DNA of 64,000 nucleotides from Mycobacterium spongiae (GTDB lineage Bacteria > Actinomycetota > Actinomycetes > Mycobacteriales > Mycobacteriaceae), in the NCBI RefSeq assembly GCF_018278905.1, contig NZ_CP046600.1:3906001-3970000 (forward strand), read 5' to 3'. Position 1 is the stretch's first letter. Each line of letters begins with the position of its first letter. Under the pieces are notes generated by a model. That model ran no database searches. It was given only the letters and a program-made list of their open reading frames with translations, and was not told the origin of the DNA. Of this stretch, positions 35,601-42,999 are shown piece by piece. The position numbers were made by a program, and so were the translations under genes.

Positions 35601-35862
35601 GGCGCACCACCACCAGCTCTTTGGCGACCGGCTCAAGCAGCAGTTCCACCTCACCGACCAGCGTGGCCAACTCGGTCTCGATCCCCGCGGCCGACACCAG
35701 TTCTTCGAGCGTCTGTAGCCAGGCGCTGCCCTGGCCACCGAACGCGACGGCGTAAGGCTCACCGGCGGTCAAGCGATCGACCAGCGCATGGGTGCTATGC
35801 GGCCTATCCCCGCCGCGGTCAGCGGACACCCGGTCGTGCTCGTGGATCGTCACGGTTTGCAT
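26614..35862 (-). CDS. fas: Type I fatty acid synthase
   Basis: A 3082-aa multifunctional enzyme making C16-C18 and C24-C26 acyl-CoAs, the primers for mycolic acids. Domains in order: acetyltransferase (FGGQGSAW about 42, GHSQG about 145), enoyl reductase (from about 415, LLAGMTPTTVDAK), dehydratase with a MaoC-like hydratase (HNPIHTDRSAALLAG about 1230), malonyl/palmitoyl transferase (FPGQGIQHKG about 1338, GHSVGEYTALA about 1442), ACP (DSIESITDG about 1815), ketoreductase (VVTGASKGSIA about 2130) and ketosynthase (VAACATAAVS, Cys about 2735). The frame is intact. The long upstream region at 35863-36371 carries two clear dyads. acpS follows. Confidence 0.98.
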   Translation of the reverse strand: MQTVTIHEHDRVSADRGGDRPHSTHALVDRLTAGEPYAVAFGGQGSAWLQTLEELVSAAGIETELATLVGEVELLLEPVAKELVVVRPIGFEPLQWVRALAAEDPVPSDKHLTSAAVSVPGVLLTQIAARRALARQGMDLTATPPVALAGHSQGVLAVEALKAGGARDVELFALAQLIGAAGTLVARRRGISVLGDRPPMVSVTNADPERIVRLLDEFAQDVRTVLAPVLSIRNGRRSVVITGTPEQLSRFELYCRQISEKEEADRKNKVRGGDVFAPVFDPVQVEVGFHTPRLADGIDIVGGWAQQVGLDVALARELAESILVRKVDWVDEITRVHDAGARWILDLGPGDILTRLTAPVIRGLGVGIVPAATRGGQRNLFTVGATPEVARAWSNYAPTVVRLPDGRVKLSTKFTRLTGRSPILLAGMTPTTVDAKIVAAAANAGHWAELAGGGQVTEEIFGHRIEELSGLLEPGRTYQFNALFLDPYLWKLQVGGKRLVQKARQSGAAIDGVVISAGIPELEEAVELIDELGEVGISHVVFKPGTIEQIRSVIRIATEVSTKPVIMHVEGGRAGGHHSWEDLDDLLLATYSELRSRANITVCVGGGIGTPERAAEYLSGRWAQAYGFPLMPIDGILVGTAAMATEESTTSPSVKRMLVETQGTDQWISAGKAQGGMASSRSQLGADIHEIDNTASRCGRLLDEVAGDEEAVAQRRDEIIAAMANTAKPYFGDVGTMTYLEWLQRYVELTIGDGDSTADTAAPGSPWLADTWRDRFEQMLHRAEARLHAKDFGPIETVFTDPELLENPPAAIEALLARCPDAESVQLHPADVPFFVTLCKTLGKPVNFVPVIDKDVRRWWRSDSLWQAHDARYDADEVCIIPGTASVAGITRLDEPVGDLLDRFEQAAIDEVLGAGAVPTDVTCRRLGRADVTGPLAVVLDAPDVMWAGRTATNPVHRIAEPADWQVHDGPESPRATHTSTGARLQTHGDDVVLSVPVSGTWVDIRFTVAANTVDGATPVVSTEDAATAMRSVLAIAAGVAGPESLPAVQDGTATQTVAWDPERVADHTGVTATFGEPLAPSLTTVPDALVGPCWPAVFAAIGSAVTDAGVPVVEGLLSLVHLDHAARVVGQLPKVPDQLSIAATASLATDTDMGRVVQVSVTVAGSDGEPIATLDERFVILGRTGAAELTDPVRAGGAVSENATDTPRRRRRDVTLAAPVDMRPFAVVSGDHNPIHTDRSAALLAGLKSPIVHGMWLSAAAQHAVTATDGQARPPARLVGWTARFLGMVLPGDEVDFRVDRVGIDRGAEVLEVTARVGSDLVMSATARLAAPRTVYAFPGQGIQHKGMGMEVRARSKAARKVWDNADTFTRDTLGFSVLHLVRDNPTSVIASGVHYHHPDGVLYLTQFTQVAMATVAAAQVAEMREQGAFVEGAIACGHSVGEYTALACVTGIYELEALLEMVFHRGSKMHDIVPRDELGRSNYRLAAIRPSQIDLDDADVPEFVADIAASTGEFLEIVNFNLRGSQYAIAGTVRGLEALEAEVERRREITGGRRSFILVPGIDVPFHSRVLRVGVAEFRRSLDRVMPRDADPDLIVGRYIPNLVPRLFTLDRDFIQEIRDLVPAEPLDEILADYDTWLRERPREMARTVFIELLAWQFASPVRWIETQDLLFIEQAAGGLGVERFVEIGVKSSPTVAGLATNTLKLPEYAHSTVEVLNAERDAAVLFATDTDPEPELEDEVPDDSDSAVAEGAPTPDVAPAVTPASAGAPSGAPSGAARPDDIAFDAADATLALIALSAKMRIDQIEELDSIESITDGASSRRNQLLVDLGSELNLGAIDGAAESDLAGLRSQVTKLARTYKPYGPVLSDAINDQLRTVLGPSGKRPGAIAERVTKTWELGDGWAKHVTVEVALGTREGTSVRGDALGNLHEGALADAAAVDKVIDAAVTSVASRRGVAVALPSSGGGGATVDAAALGEFTDQITGRDGVLASAARLVLGQLGLDDPVSALPAATDAELIDLVTAELGADWPRLVAPTFDAKKAVVFDDRWASAREDLVKLWLTDEDEIDADWPRLSQRFEGAGHVVATQATWWQGKSLAAGRQIHASLYGRIAAGAESPDPGPYHSEVAVVTGASKGSIAASVAARLLDGGATVIATTSKLDEERLAFYRTLYRDHARYGAALWVVAANMASYSDIDGLVEWIGHEQSESLGPQSIHIKDAQTPTLLFPFAAPRVVGDLSEAGSRSEMEMKVLLWAVQRLIGGLSTIGAERDIASRLHVVLPGSPNRGMFGGDGAYGEAKSALDAVVSRWHAESSWAERVSLAHALIGWTRGTGLMGHNDAVVTAAEEAGVTTYSTDEMAAMLLNLCDVESKVAAASAPIKADLTGGLAEANLDMAELAAKAREEMSAETADREEATVGSPGIIAALPSPPRGYTPAPPPEWHDLDVDPADLVVIVGGAELGPCGSSRTRFEMEVDHELSAAGVLELAWTTGLVRWEDDPQPGWYDTESGDLVDEAELVERYHDTVVERVGIREFVDDGAMDPDHGSPLLVSVFLDKDFSFVVSSEADARAFVQFDPEHTVARPVPDSGDWQVIRKAGTEIRVPRKTQLSRVVGGQIPTGFDPTVWGISQDMANSIDRLAVWNIVATVDAFLSAGFTPAEVMRYVHPSLVANTQGTGMGGGTSMQTMYHGNLLGRNKPNDIFQEVLPNIIAAHVVQSYVGSYGSMIHPVAACATAAVSVEEGVDKIRLGKAELVVAGGLDDLTLEGIIGFGDMAATADTSMMRGRGIDDSKFSRPNDRRRLGFVEAQGGGTILLARGDLALRMGLPVLAVVAFAQSFGDGVHTSIPAPGLGALGAGRGGRDSALASALTKLGVGADDVAVISKHDTSTLANDPNETELHERLADSLGRSEGAPLFVVSQKSLTGHAKGGAAVFQTMGLCQILRDGVIPPNRSLDCVDDELSGAAHFVWVRDTLRLGGRFPIKAGLLTSLGFGHVSGLVALVHPQAFIASLEHGQRADYQRRADARLLAGQRRLASAIAGGAPMYERPADRRFDHHTPEKPQEAAMLLNPGARLGDGDAY

Positions 35863-35921
35863 CTCCCCTGTGTGCGTCTGTACATATCAGTTCGTTCGGC
35901 CGGTCGAGACTGCCGTGCGGG

Positions 35922-35980
35922 CCCACCGATTCAGGTCGATTCCGCGTTGAATCGCCGCCGAGAATCGTCTGACCGGTGGG
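35922..35980. promoter_or_regulatory. Nested dyads upstream of fas
   Basis: Two CGATTC half-sites (35927-35932, 35937-35942) face two GAATCG half-sites (35949-35954, 35962-35967), and outer arms CCCACCG (35922) and CGGTGGG (35974) enclose them. This lies 60-118 bases upstream of the fas start. In M. tuberculosis the TetR-type FasR activates fas from its promoter region; I infer that this dyad could be the equivalent site but have not matched it to the published motif. Confidence 0.45.
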
Positions 35981-36029
35981 TAGTCGGCGTGCCGGCCCCT
36001 GAGTCCAGTGGCGCGATGGACTGCATCGG

Positions 36030-36050
36030 CCTTATAAGAGTGTCATAAGG
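36030..36050. promoter_or_regulatory. Dyad CCTTAT-N9-ATAAGG in the fas-Rv2525c intergenic region
   Basis: Six-base perfect arms about 170 bases upstream of fas. The spacer together with the left arm also forms CCTTATAAG. The rest of 35863-36371 holds no gene on either strand that I can support. It may be a promoter or operator of fas. Confidence 0.35.
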
Positions 36051-36371
36051 ATCCGTCCAACTTTTTGACGCCGATTGGTTACTGGCGAGTTCTACGGGCG
36101 GGTAACCGTGTCGTGGGTAACACCGGGTTGAGCTGCTGGCGCGGGTGTCTCGACCAAACCTCCTGCATGGAGGTGGTTACGGCCGAGTAGCTATAACTGC
36201 GCTGATCAAGGCAGTATTGTTACCAAATCGTTATGTAAAAATTCGGTGTAGAGGCCCGCACTCCGACCGTGGCGGGGCCCGGTCGCCGGCGTTGGCGCAG
36301 AACGGACAACCTGGCGCAATCAGCGAACGAGTGTTTGCTGGAATGTGGTTACGAGAGTTGCGAGGGACGAG

Positions 36372-37094
36372 CTAGGCCCACTGCCCAAACCGGGGCTTGA
36401 GGATGTGGTTGACGTCCACCCCAACACCACCGACCGAGCGTTTGTCGATCTCGACTTGGTGGAGATGCGCGCCCGGATGGGCGTAGCCCTTGGGTGAACC
36501 CCAGTTGTGCTGCCAGAAGAAGGAGCCCAGGCCGTCATGCAGCGCCCAGTCGATCGTCTTCGAATTGGCGTAGACGCCGGTGCGCTGGTGTCCTATCACC
36601 GACTCCCAGCCGCGGAGATACGGGACGATCTGATTCTTGTACTGGTCATACGACGGGTTGTCGTCGATCGACGCGTAGATCGGGGCGGCGGCCGGGCCGC
36701 CGGCGGCGGCGTGCAGCTGCGCGCCACGCTTGGCATGCCGAACGCCGGCCCCGGCACCACCGAGCCAGTCCGATGTGCTGCCCTTCCCGTACTGATAGCA
36801 GGAAACGATCTTGAGCCCACCGCCGTAGAGGTCGCGCGCCTCGGCGAGTTGGATCGGCTTTCCGAGCATCCAGTCACCGCCGGGCCGCCGATCGGACACA
36901 TACCGGATCGCACCCAGGGCACCGGCGGCCCGAATCTGGCTGGCGGGAATGACCCCGGCCGCATAGTCCAACAGGGTCCCCAGGGAGCCTGCCGAGGCTG
37001 GGGCGGCGCGTATCGCCGCGGCTGCGACGCCCAGGCCCACCAGCCCCGGAGTCGTCGCCGCGAACTTGAGCACCTGACGTCGAGAAACCGACAT
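36372..37094 (-). CDS. Tat-exported DUF1906 glycoside-hydrolase-like protein (Rv2525c orthologue)
   Basis: A 240-aa protein with a twin-arginine signal (SVSRRQVLKFAATT, ending in ASA before GSLGTLLDYA), so it is exported folded. The mature part is the DUF1906 TIM-barrel (IRYVSDRRPGGDWMLGK; APIYASIDDNPSYDQY; FWQHNWGSPKG). ATG 37094 begins exactly at the Tat signal; the frame extends to 37130. The M. tuberculosis orthologue is a Tat substrate linked to cell-wall behaviour and beta-lactam susceptibility. It stands upstream of fas, as in M. tuberculosis. Confidence 0.93.
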   Translation of the reverse strand: MSVSRRQVLKFAATTPGLVGLGVAAAAIRAAPASAGSLGTLLDYAAGVIPASQIRAAGALGAIRYVSDRRPGGDWMLGKPIQLAEARDLYGGGLKIVSCYQYGKGSTSDWLGGAGAGVRHAKRGAQLHAAAGGPAAAPIYASIDDNPSYDQYKNQIVPYLRGWESVIGHQRTGVYANSKTIDWALHDGLGSFFWQHNWGSPKGYAHPGAHLHQVEIDKRSVGGVGVDVNHILKPRFGQWA

Positions 37095-37258
37095 ACGCCA
37101 CAGGGTACGCAGAAGCACCAAAAGACACACTGACCTCAGTGATCACATGTGTATCACATTCGGACAACGCGCCATCGCTCCCGTCGGGCCACGCCGGCTG
37201 TTAGCGTCAACAATGACGTTGCGGTCTTTTGCGCACCCAGCGCTGAGGTGGTGCTCCA

Positions 37259-38731
37259 ATGACAGAAAATCCAGTCCACCGTTCGTATGACGAGCTGTTC
37301 GTTGGCGGATGCTGGCGCAAACCCGCCACGGCAGAACGACTCACGGTCGTTTCGCCGCACTCCGAAGAGCCCATCGGCCACGTACCGCTGGCCGGGCCCG
37401 ACGATGTGGACGCGGCGGTCGCCGCCGCCCGGCAGGCTTTCGACCACGGGCCTTGGCCGCGTTGGGACCCCCAAGAACGCATGGACAAGATCGAAGAGCT
37501 GGCCGCCATCTATGCGCTGCACCTCGACGAAATGTCCGCCCTGATCACGGCGGAGATGGGATCCCCACGCCGTTTCAGCAGACTGGGCCAAACCGCCGGG
37601 GCGGCGTCATTGATGCACCTCACCCTGGCCGCGGCCCGCGACTTCCCGTGGGCCGAACGGCGACGGGGCGTGCTCGGCGAAGTACATGTGCGCAGGGCAC
37701 CGGTGGGCGTGGTCGGAGCGATCGTGCCGTGGAACGTACCCCAATTCCTGATCATGCCCAAGCTGATTCCCGCGCTCATCGCCGGGTGCACCGTCGTCGT
37801 CAAACCCGCACCCGAGACACCGCTGGACGCCCTGTGGTTGGCCGAGATGATCGAGCAGATCGGCTTGCCGGAAGGAGTGGTGTCGATGCTGCCCGGAGGT
37901 CCGGATGCCGGCGAAGCACTGGTACGGCACCCCGGCGTGGACAAGATCGCATTCACCGGGTCGAGCGCCACGGGCCGCCGCATCGCCGCTCTCTGCGGTG
38001 AGCAGCTCAAGCGGGTGAGCCTGGAGTTGGGTGGCAAGTCGGCAGCCATCATCCTCGACGACGCCGATGTCGACAAGACCGTTGCCGGTCTCAAGACAGC
38101 CGGCCTCATGAACAACGGCCAGGCCTGCGTCGCGCAGACCCGGATCCTGGTCAGCGAACGGCGTCATGACGACGTCGTGGACGCGTTGGCGGAGATGATG
38201 TCGGCATTGCGGGTCGGCGATCCCGCCGACGAAGCAACCGACATCGGGCCGCTGGTGGCCCGGCGGCAGCAGCATCGGGTCCAGGACTACATCCGTTGCG
38301 GGACAACGGAGGGCGCACGCATCGTGCTCGGTGGCCAGGACAGCCCCGCCGAGCGCGGCTGGTACGTGCGGCCCACGCTGTTTATCGATGCCACCAACGA
38401 CATGCGGATCGCTCGTGAAGAGATATTCGGCCCGGTCTTGACCGTCCTGACCTATCGAGACGAGGACGACGCGGTCCGGATCGCCAACGACAGCGACTAC
38501 GGTCTGGCGGGTTCGGTCTGGACAGCCGACGCGGCCCACGGCCTCGACGTGGCCGCCCGCGTGCGCGCAGGAACGTACGGCATCAATATGTATTCGCTGG
38601 ACACCAGCGCGCCGTTCGGCGGGTTCAAGCAATCGGGCATCGGGCGCGAATTCGGACCGGAAGGTCTCGAGGAGTACGTCGAGCTGCAGACGGTGCTCTG
38701 CAAGGGCGAGATGCCACCGCTATCTTCCTGA
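37259..38731 (+). CDS. NAD(P)-dependent aldehyde dehydrogenase
   Basis: 490 aa, the usual ALDH length. Catalytic residues: Glu256 in LELGGKSAAI and Cys290 in NNGQACVAQTR; the cofactor loop is FTGSSATGRR and the C-terminal signature is TSAPFGGFKQSGIGREFG. The start is ATG 37259 with GAGGTGGTG upstream. It is divergent from Rv2525c and convergent with the MaoC-Rieske operon, and is the first gene of the accessory island. It would oxidise an aldehyde intermediate to the acid; the substrate is unknown. Confidence 0.92.
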   Translation: MTENPVHRSYDELFVGGCWRKPATAERLTVVSPHSEEPIGHVPLAGPDDVDAAVAAARQAFDHGPWPRWDPQERMDKIEELAAIYALHLDEMSALITAEMGSPRRFSRLGQTAGAASLMHLTLAAARDFPWAERRRGVLGEVHVRRAPVGVVGAIVPWNVPQFLIMPKLIPALIAGCTVVVKPAPETPLDALWLAEMIEQIGLPEGVVSMLPGGPDAGEALVRHPGVDKIAFTGSSATGRRIAALCGEQLKRVSLELGGKSAAIILDDADVDKTVAGLKTAGLMNNGQACVAQTRILVSERRHDDVVDALAEMMSALRVGDPADEATDIGPLVARRQQHRVQDYIRCGTTEGARIVLGGQDSPAERGWYVRPTLFIDATNDMRIAREEIFGPVLTVLTYRDEDDAVRIANDSDYGLAGSVWTADAAHGLDVAARVRAGTYGINMYSLDTSAPFGGFKQSGIGREFGPEGLEEYVELQTVLCKGEMPPLSS

Positions 38732-38737
38732 AAAGCA

Positions 38738-39190
38738 CTAAAGGTCAGCGGGATTGGGCATCTGCAGAGTAATCTCCACCGGACAGCACAGCACACCGTG
38801 CTGATTGGTCACCTCGACCTCGATGTCGACAAGATGGCGCGGCGGGTCAACCACGCTGTCTGAGCGCTTCGCTATCGCACGACCCCGGCCGACCATCGTA
38901 TCGCCGGCGTGGACCGCACCGACCAACTGCATCCGGCGGCGCACCACGCGGCTACTCGGGCCTGCCCAATCGGTTGCGACTCGGTCGGCGAACCCAGCCA
39001 CATGCATGGTGTTGACGAAAATCGCAGGGCTCCCCTGACGTTGGGCATAGACAGGGTCGAAATGGCCAGGGAAATAGTCCCACGTCGCCCCGGCGTTCTC
39101 GACAACCCGTTGGTAGCTGATCTCATCGGTCACTTCCGGGAGGTCGACCGGAACGTGGATCTCGTTCCAGTCCAGGTCCTCGCCGATCAC
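38738..39190 (-). CDS. MaoC-like dehydratase/hydratase subunit
   Basis: A 150-aa hotdog-fold protein: ENAGATWDYFPGHFDPVYAQ carries the hydratase-2-type Asp/His region, followed by FVNTMHVAGFADRV. It overlaps the upstream MaoC gene by four bases, so the two probably form a heteromeric enoyl-CoA hydratase, as known for steroid-degrading MaoC pairs. It is the last gene of the Rieske-ligase-SnoaL-MaoC-MaoC operon. Confidence 0.85.
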   Translation of the reverse strand: MIGEDLDWNEIHVPVDLPEVTDEISYQRVVENAGATWDYFPGHFDPVYAQRQGSPAIFVNTMHVAGFADRVATDWAGPSSRVVRRRMQLVGAVHAGDTMVGRGRAIAKRSDSVVDPPRHLVDIEVEVTNQHGVLCCPVEITLQMPNPADL

Positions 39191-39729
39191 GAAGCCTCCC
39201 CGGGTCGTGCCCCGGGAGTGAACCGGAACAAGGTGTTGCGGCAGCTGGCCACCACGACATCGCGCTGTCGGCTATAGGTCTGCAGCGTCTCGACGAAATG
39301 ACCCACACCCAAGCGCGTTTGCTTTTCCGGGGACACCGACACGAGCTCCTCGACAACGGTGAGTAGATCCCCCTCGACGATCGGATGCAAAAACTCAACG
39401 TCGTTGGCCACGTTGATGAATGTCGTTCCGGGCAGCGGCACCCGCAGCGCAAGCGATGTGACTGGCGCGTTCGCGCTCGGTCCTTGGGTTGGCCGCCACG
39501 GCGGAGGTGTCAGCCATCCCATCAACAAAGCCGGCGGAGCGAGCAGACCTCCCCATTTCTGCCGAGCAAAGTCGGCATCCCAGTAGGAACGGTTGCCGTC
39601 GCGGACCATAGCGGCGAACAATTGAATTCGCGAGCCGCTGACGGCCGTCGCGGCGGTTCGTGGTTCGGCCACCACGCCAACCATCCGCAGCGCATCCTCG
39701 TAGGTGCCGAAGGCTAGTTCGTAGCCCAC
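39187..39729 (-). CDS. MaoC N-terminal-type dehydratase subunit
   Basis: A hotdog protein of the MaoC_dehydrat_N class (ELAFGTYEDALRMVG, LLAPPALLMGWLTPPPW, VEFLHPIVEGDLL). I use GTG 39729 (VGYELAFG), which puts the start 32 bases after the SnoaL stop. The frame is open to 39831, but that part overlaps the SnoaL gene. It pairs with the MaoC gene downstream through a four-base overlap. Confidence 0.78.
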   Translation of the reverse strand: MGYELAFGTYEDALRMVGVVAEPRTAATAVSGSRIQLFAAMVRDGNRSYWDADFARQKWGGLLAPPALLMGWLTPPPWRPTQGPSANAPVTSLALRVPLPGTTFINVANDVEFLHPIVEGDLLTVVEELVSVSPEKQTRLGVGHFVETLQTYSRQRDVVVASCRNTLFRFTPGARPGEAS

Positions 39730-39760
39730 CGGTCGTCCGCGTCCTGATTCACGCGCCCGC

Positions 39761-40189
39761 CTACCCGACGAGCGGACATTGGCGCCGAACCGCATCCCAT
39801 TCGAGGATCCGGGAAGTGAAGTACCAGCCACCCCGCTCGTAGATCAGTTCGTCGCGATAGGTACCGGTGGCCCGCAGCGTGGTGTGGCTATCACCACCGA
39901 CGGCGAAAAGCACGGCTACACACCGCTGCGTCGCGTTGATGCCGTCGACACTGATCTCGTGGTCGACGGTAACCAGGCGTAGTGCATCGCCGCCGTCGAA
40001 TGCCTGGCGTAGATCGGTGAACACCTCGCGGTCGCGGGTGAGGCTCGCACCCGAGTGGCGGAACGTGGCCACCCAGCGGTCGCGCTCGCCAGCCGAATAG
40101 GCCCGATTATGGCGGGCATTCAGGTCCATGATGGCTGCGCGTCCGGTCGCGGCATGCAGCAGTTGCTCCTGCTGATAGGTCATGGTCAT
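39761..40189 (-). CDS. SnoaL-like (NTF2-fold) protein
   Basis: A 142-aa cone-shaped alpha/beta fold of the SnoaL/NTF2 group: RAAIMDLNARHNRAYSAGE, then DALRLVTVDHEISVDG and YRDELIYERGGWYFTSRIL. Members include isomerases, hydratases and oxygenase small subunits. ATG 40189 is chosen because GGAGGGTATCG precedes it; the open frame to 40435 lies antisense to the ligase 3' end. It is the third gene of the operon. Confidence 0.82.
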   Translation of the reverse strand: MTMTYQQEQLLHAATGRAAIMDLNARHNRAYSAGERDRWVATFRHSGASLTRDREVFTDLRQAFDGGDALRLVTVDHEISVDGINATQRCVAVLFAVGGDSHTTLRATGTYRDELIYERGGWYFTSRILEWDAVRRQCPLVG

Positions 40190-40229
40190 CGATACCCTCC
40201 GGCCTGCCGCGAACTGATGAAACCCTAAC

Positions 40230-41825
40230 TCACCGATCAACCACGTATCCGTGGCTTTCTCGATCCCAGGCGCCCGGGCCCACACCGCGGGCACGCAGCA
40301 CATCCTTACGTATCCGACCGATTTCATTCTTCGGAAGCTCGTCGACCGGCTCGACGAATCGCGGCACGCAGAAGTACGGCATTCTGGCCGCACAGAAGTC
40401 GAGCAACTCCGCACAATCGAGTGCGCCCCCGCCACGCAGCGTCACGATCAACAAGATGTCGTCCTCGCCCACGTCACTGGGAACGCCCACGGCGGCCGCT
40501 TCGGCCACGGCGGGATGGCGCATGACGGTGGCTTCGACTTCCACTGACGAGACGTTCTCGCCACGCCTGCGCACCGAATCCTTGACACGGTCCACATACG
40601 TCAGATTCTGGTGGCTGTCGAATCTGCCGAGATCGCCAGTCCGAAACCACTCCGGGTGGCAGTCCACCCGCACGCCGCGCGTCTCCTCGGCGCTCGCAAC
40701 GACGTATCCCTGGCTCATCACGCCTGGAAACCTGGGCCGGCAAGTGATCTCCCCAACCACTCCTTCCGGCAGCGGACTGCCGTCCGTACCGACGATGCGC
40801 ACATCGAAATTCGAGGTGGGCTTGCCCGAGGTCCCCGGCGCCCCATCGTCGGCGACGCCCTTGACAGTGATGGGAAACGCCTCGGTCATCCCGTACATCG
40901 TGACAATGCGACAGCCGTAACGCTTTTCGATGTCGCGGTAGGCGGTCGCGCCAATGGGTGCAGCGGAGATGAAACGCAACGGCAGCTGCGAGTCACGCGG
41001 ATCCGCAGGCAGGTTCGTCAACATCGAAACCATGGCGCCGGCACCGGCGAAACCGACGGCACCATGGGAGCGGACCTCGTCCCACACGTCACCGGGATGG
41101 AAAGCCTCTGCCAGCACCGTCGTTCCACCGACGAGCATCGGCGCCAGGATGATCGGCGCCGCGCTCAGGTGGAACAGCGGCATCGCAGTCCATAGCACTT
41201 CTCCCCGGCCGAATTCCCAGGCGGACGCGACCGTCGCGGCGACGCAGAACAAGTAGTCCCAGGTCGTGGCGACCGCCTTCGACGGCCCCGTGGTGCCTGA
41301 GGTGAAAAACAGCGCGGCCAACTCGCCATCCCGACCCGAGTAGTCGGGCGGGTCGCGGCTCACCCGGGCACGGTCTGGCGACTGTCCTTGCATCACAACG
41401 CTAGTCACGGCATCGAGCTGGCTGGAGATCTCGTCGACTCGAGCGCGGCGACCCGGGTCGGTGAGGATTACTTTGGCGCGGGACAACCGTAGGTTGCGCA
41501 GCAGGAAGTCACCCTTGTTGGCGGCGTTCACCGCCGCGCTCACCGCGCCGATCCGCGCCGCGCCCAGCCAGAAGTAGATCCATTCCGCGCATGTCCCGGC
41601 GAACAGCGCCACGCAGTCACCCGGACCGATATCCATGTCGGACAACGTGTTCGAGGCCTCGCAGGACCGCTGCCGCATCTGCTCGAAGGTGATCTCGGTA
41701 CCGGCAACCGACATCATCACCCGGTCGGGGAACTGCTGTGCCCGACGATCCAACACGTCCGCCACCGTGAAATGGTCGACGCCGAAATCGGAGGGCCCCA
41801 GCGGCTTCCCCCGGCCGGTGAGCAT
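40230..41825 (-). CDS. AMP-dependent acyl-CoA ligase (CaiC-like)
   Basis: 531 aa of the ANL superfamily: adenylation of a carboxylate, then thioesterification with CoA. The P-loop is FTSGTTGPSKAVATT, A5 is MYGMTEAFP, A7 is WFRTGDLGRFD, the hinge is YVDRVKDSVRRRGENVSS, and the A10 Lys is in PKNEIGRIRKD. It lies 11 bases after the Rieske gene and would activate the acid product for the MaoC and acyl-CoA dehydrogenase steps. Confidence 0.9.
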   Translation of the reverse strand: MLTGRGKPLGPSDFGVDHFTVADVLDRRAQQFPDRVMMSVAGTEITFEQMRQRSCEASNTLSDMDIGPGDCVALFAGTCAEWIYFWLGAARIGAVSAAVNAANKGDFLLRNLRLSRAKVILTDPGRRARVDEISSQLDAVTSVVMQGQSPDRARVSRDPPDYSGRDGELAALFFTSGTTGPSKAVATTWDYLFCVAATVASAWEFGRGEVLWTAMPLFHLSAAPIILAPMLVGGTTVLAEAFHPGDVWDEVRSHGAVGFAGAGAMVSMLTNLPADPRDSQLPLRFISAAPIGATAYRDIEKRYGCRIVTMYGMTEAFPITVKGVADDGAPGTSGKPTSNFDVRIVGTDGSPLPEGVVGEITCRPRFPGVMSQGYVVASAEETRGVRVDCHPEWFRTGDLGRFDSHQNLTYVDRVKDSVRRRGENVSSVEVEATVMRHPAVAEAAAVGVPSDVGEDDILLIVTLRGGGALDCAELLDFCAARMPYFCVPRFVEPVDELPKNEIGRIRKDVLRARGVGPGAWDRESHGYVVDR

Positions 41826-41836
41826 CTGGCTGCCGA

Positions 41837-42964
41837 TCAGGCTTTGGCGGCCGCTGGGTCGGGCTGGCCCTCAGGGGTGTATCCGAAGTCCGCAGGCGAC
41901 GGTTGAGTACCCGGATAGAAGCGATGCGCCCAGCGGCGCAGGGCCGCATAGTCGTGCGCCTCTTCCGGCGCCAGGTTCGGCTTCTCGAGGTATTTCATGT
42001 TCTCCCAGGTAAAGAAGTCCTGCTTGATGACCTCTTGCTGGAGCGCCAGGAACCTGGCGGCACGCCCGGTGGGCACGTCGCCGGTATCACCGGGTTCGCG
42101 AACCGAAGCCTGGGTGTAGAAATAGTCGGTGTAATCCTCGTCGACCGGAGTCTGCCCGGTGACCTGGACGGTGGCCACCAACTCACTGGGAAAGCGCACG
42201 ATGCCAAGCCCCAGCGAGTAATTGTCGTAGACAATCTTCGCGTCGACCGGACCATTCGGAGTCAACCAGGTTGTGGCCCGCCCACCCCCGAAGTTGGCGT
42301 TGACCGTAGCGTGCAGGTGGTAGCCGGAGACCTCGAACGACGCGGTGTTTGCCGGGTTGGCGGCCTTGTGAACGTACTGAACGTGATAGGGATCGGCGGC
42401 GTTCTCGATGATCATCTGGGGATGCACTTTGACTCGGTTGAGCATCCGGGTATGGGGATGCAGCGGGTAGTACTCGCCCGTCTCCAGCTCCGGCAGCACC
42501 GGTGGATGCCAATACGGTGACCGACCGTGGCGTTCATGCCAGACCAGAATGAAGCCGTACCACTCCACCGCGGGATACGCGCGGATCCGGACATTGTTCT
42601 TGCAGCCGATCTTGCTGTACGGGATCAGCGCATTGGTGCCGTCCCCACGCCACTGCCAGCCGTGCCAGGGACAGACGAGGTGTTCGCCTTCGACGCTGCC
42701 GCCGACTCCCAGGTTGGCGCCGAGGTGCTGACAGTACGCATCGAGCACGTGAACCGTGCCGGACGCGGTGCGAAACAGCACCAGCTCCTCGCCGAAATAG
42801 TGCATGCGCTTCACGTCGCCGGCCCCGAGGTCCGATGCGAAGGCGACGATGAACCAACCCGTCGGGAACCGGTACGACGACAACGCAATTCCGGCCGGCC
42901 CGAACTCCCGATCCGACGGATCTCCGGGCCCCTGCGGGGGCGAGTCTTCACTGGTATTCGGCAC
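41837..42964 (-). CDS. Rieske non-heme iron oxygenase, terminal component (KshA-like)
   Basis: 375 aa. The Rieske [2Fe-2S] ligands are Cys78-x-His80 (YCQHLG) and Cys98-x2-His101 (CPWHGWQW). The mononuclear iron site is NAADPYHVQYVH (Asp/His/His class). The C-terminal helix-grip domain resembles 3-ketosteroid 9-alpha-hydroxylase and related steroid or terpenoid oxygenases. The start is GTG 42964 with GGGAG upstream. No ferredoxin reductase is encoded nearby, so electrons must come from elsewhere. It is first in its operon, which points to ring or C-H hydroxylation as the entry step. Confidence 0.88.
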   Translation of the reverse strand: MPNTSEDSPPQGPGDPSDREFGPAGIALSSYRFPTGWFIVAFASDLGAGDVKRMHYFGEELVLFRTASGTVHVLDAYCQHLGANLGVGGSVEGEHLVCPWHGWQWRGDGTNALIPYSKIGCKNNVRIRAYPAVEWYGFILVWHERHGRSPYWHPPVLPELETGEYYPLHPHTRMLNRVKVHPQMIIENAADPYHVQYVHKAANPANTASFEVSGYHLHATVNANFGGGRATTWLTPNGPVDAKIVYDNYSLGLGIVRFPSELVATVQVTGQTPVDEDYTDYFYTQASVREPGDTGDVPTGRAARFLALQQEVIKQDFFTWENMKYLEKPNLAPEEAHDYAALRRWAHRFYPGTQPSPADFGYTPEGQPDPAAAKA

Positions 42965-42999
42965 GAGCTCCCACCGCGGTTTCGACGACTCGGTCTATT

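Noticed and set aside
37208..37222. CAACAATGACGTTG before the aldehyde dehydrogenase as a fifth copy of the island dyad
   Set aside because: Only about 8 of 12 arm positions match GTAATG-N-CATTAC, too weak to count.
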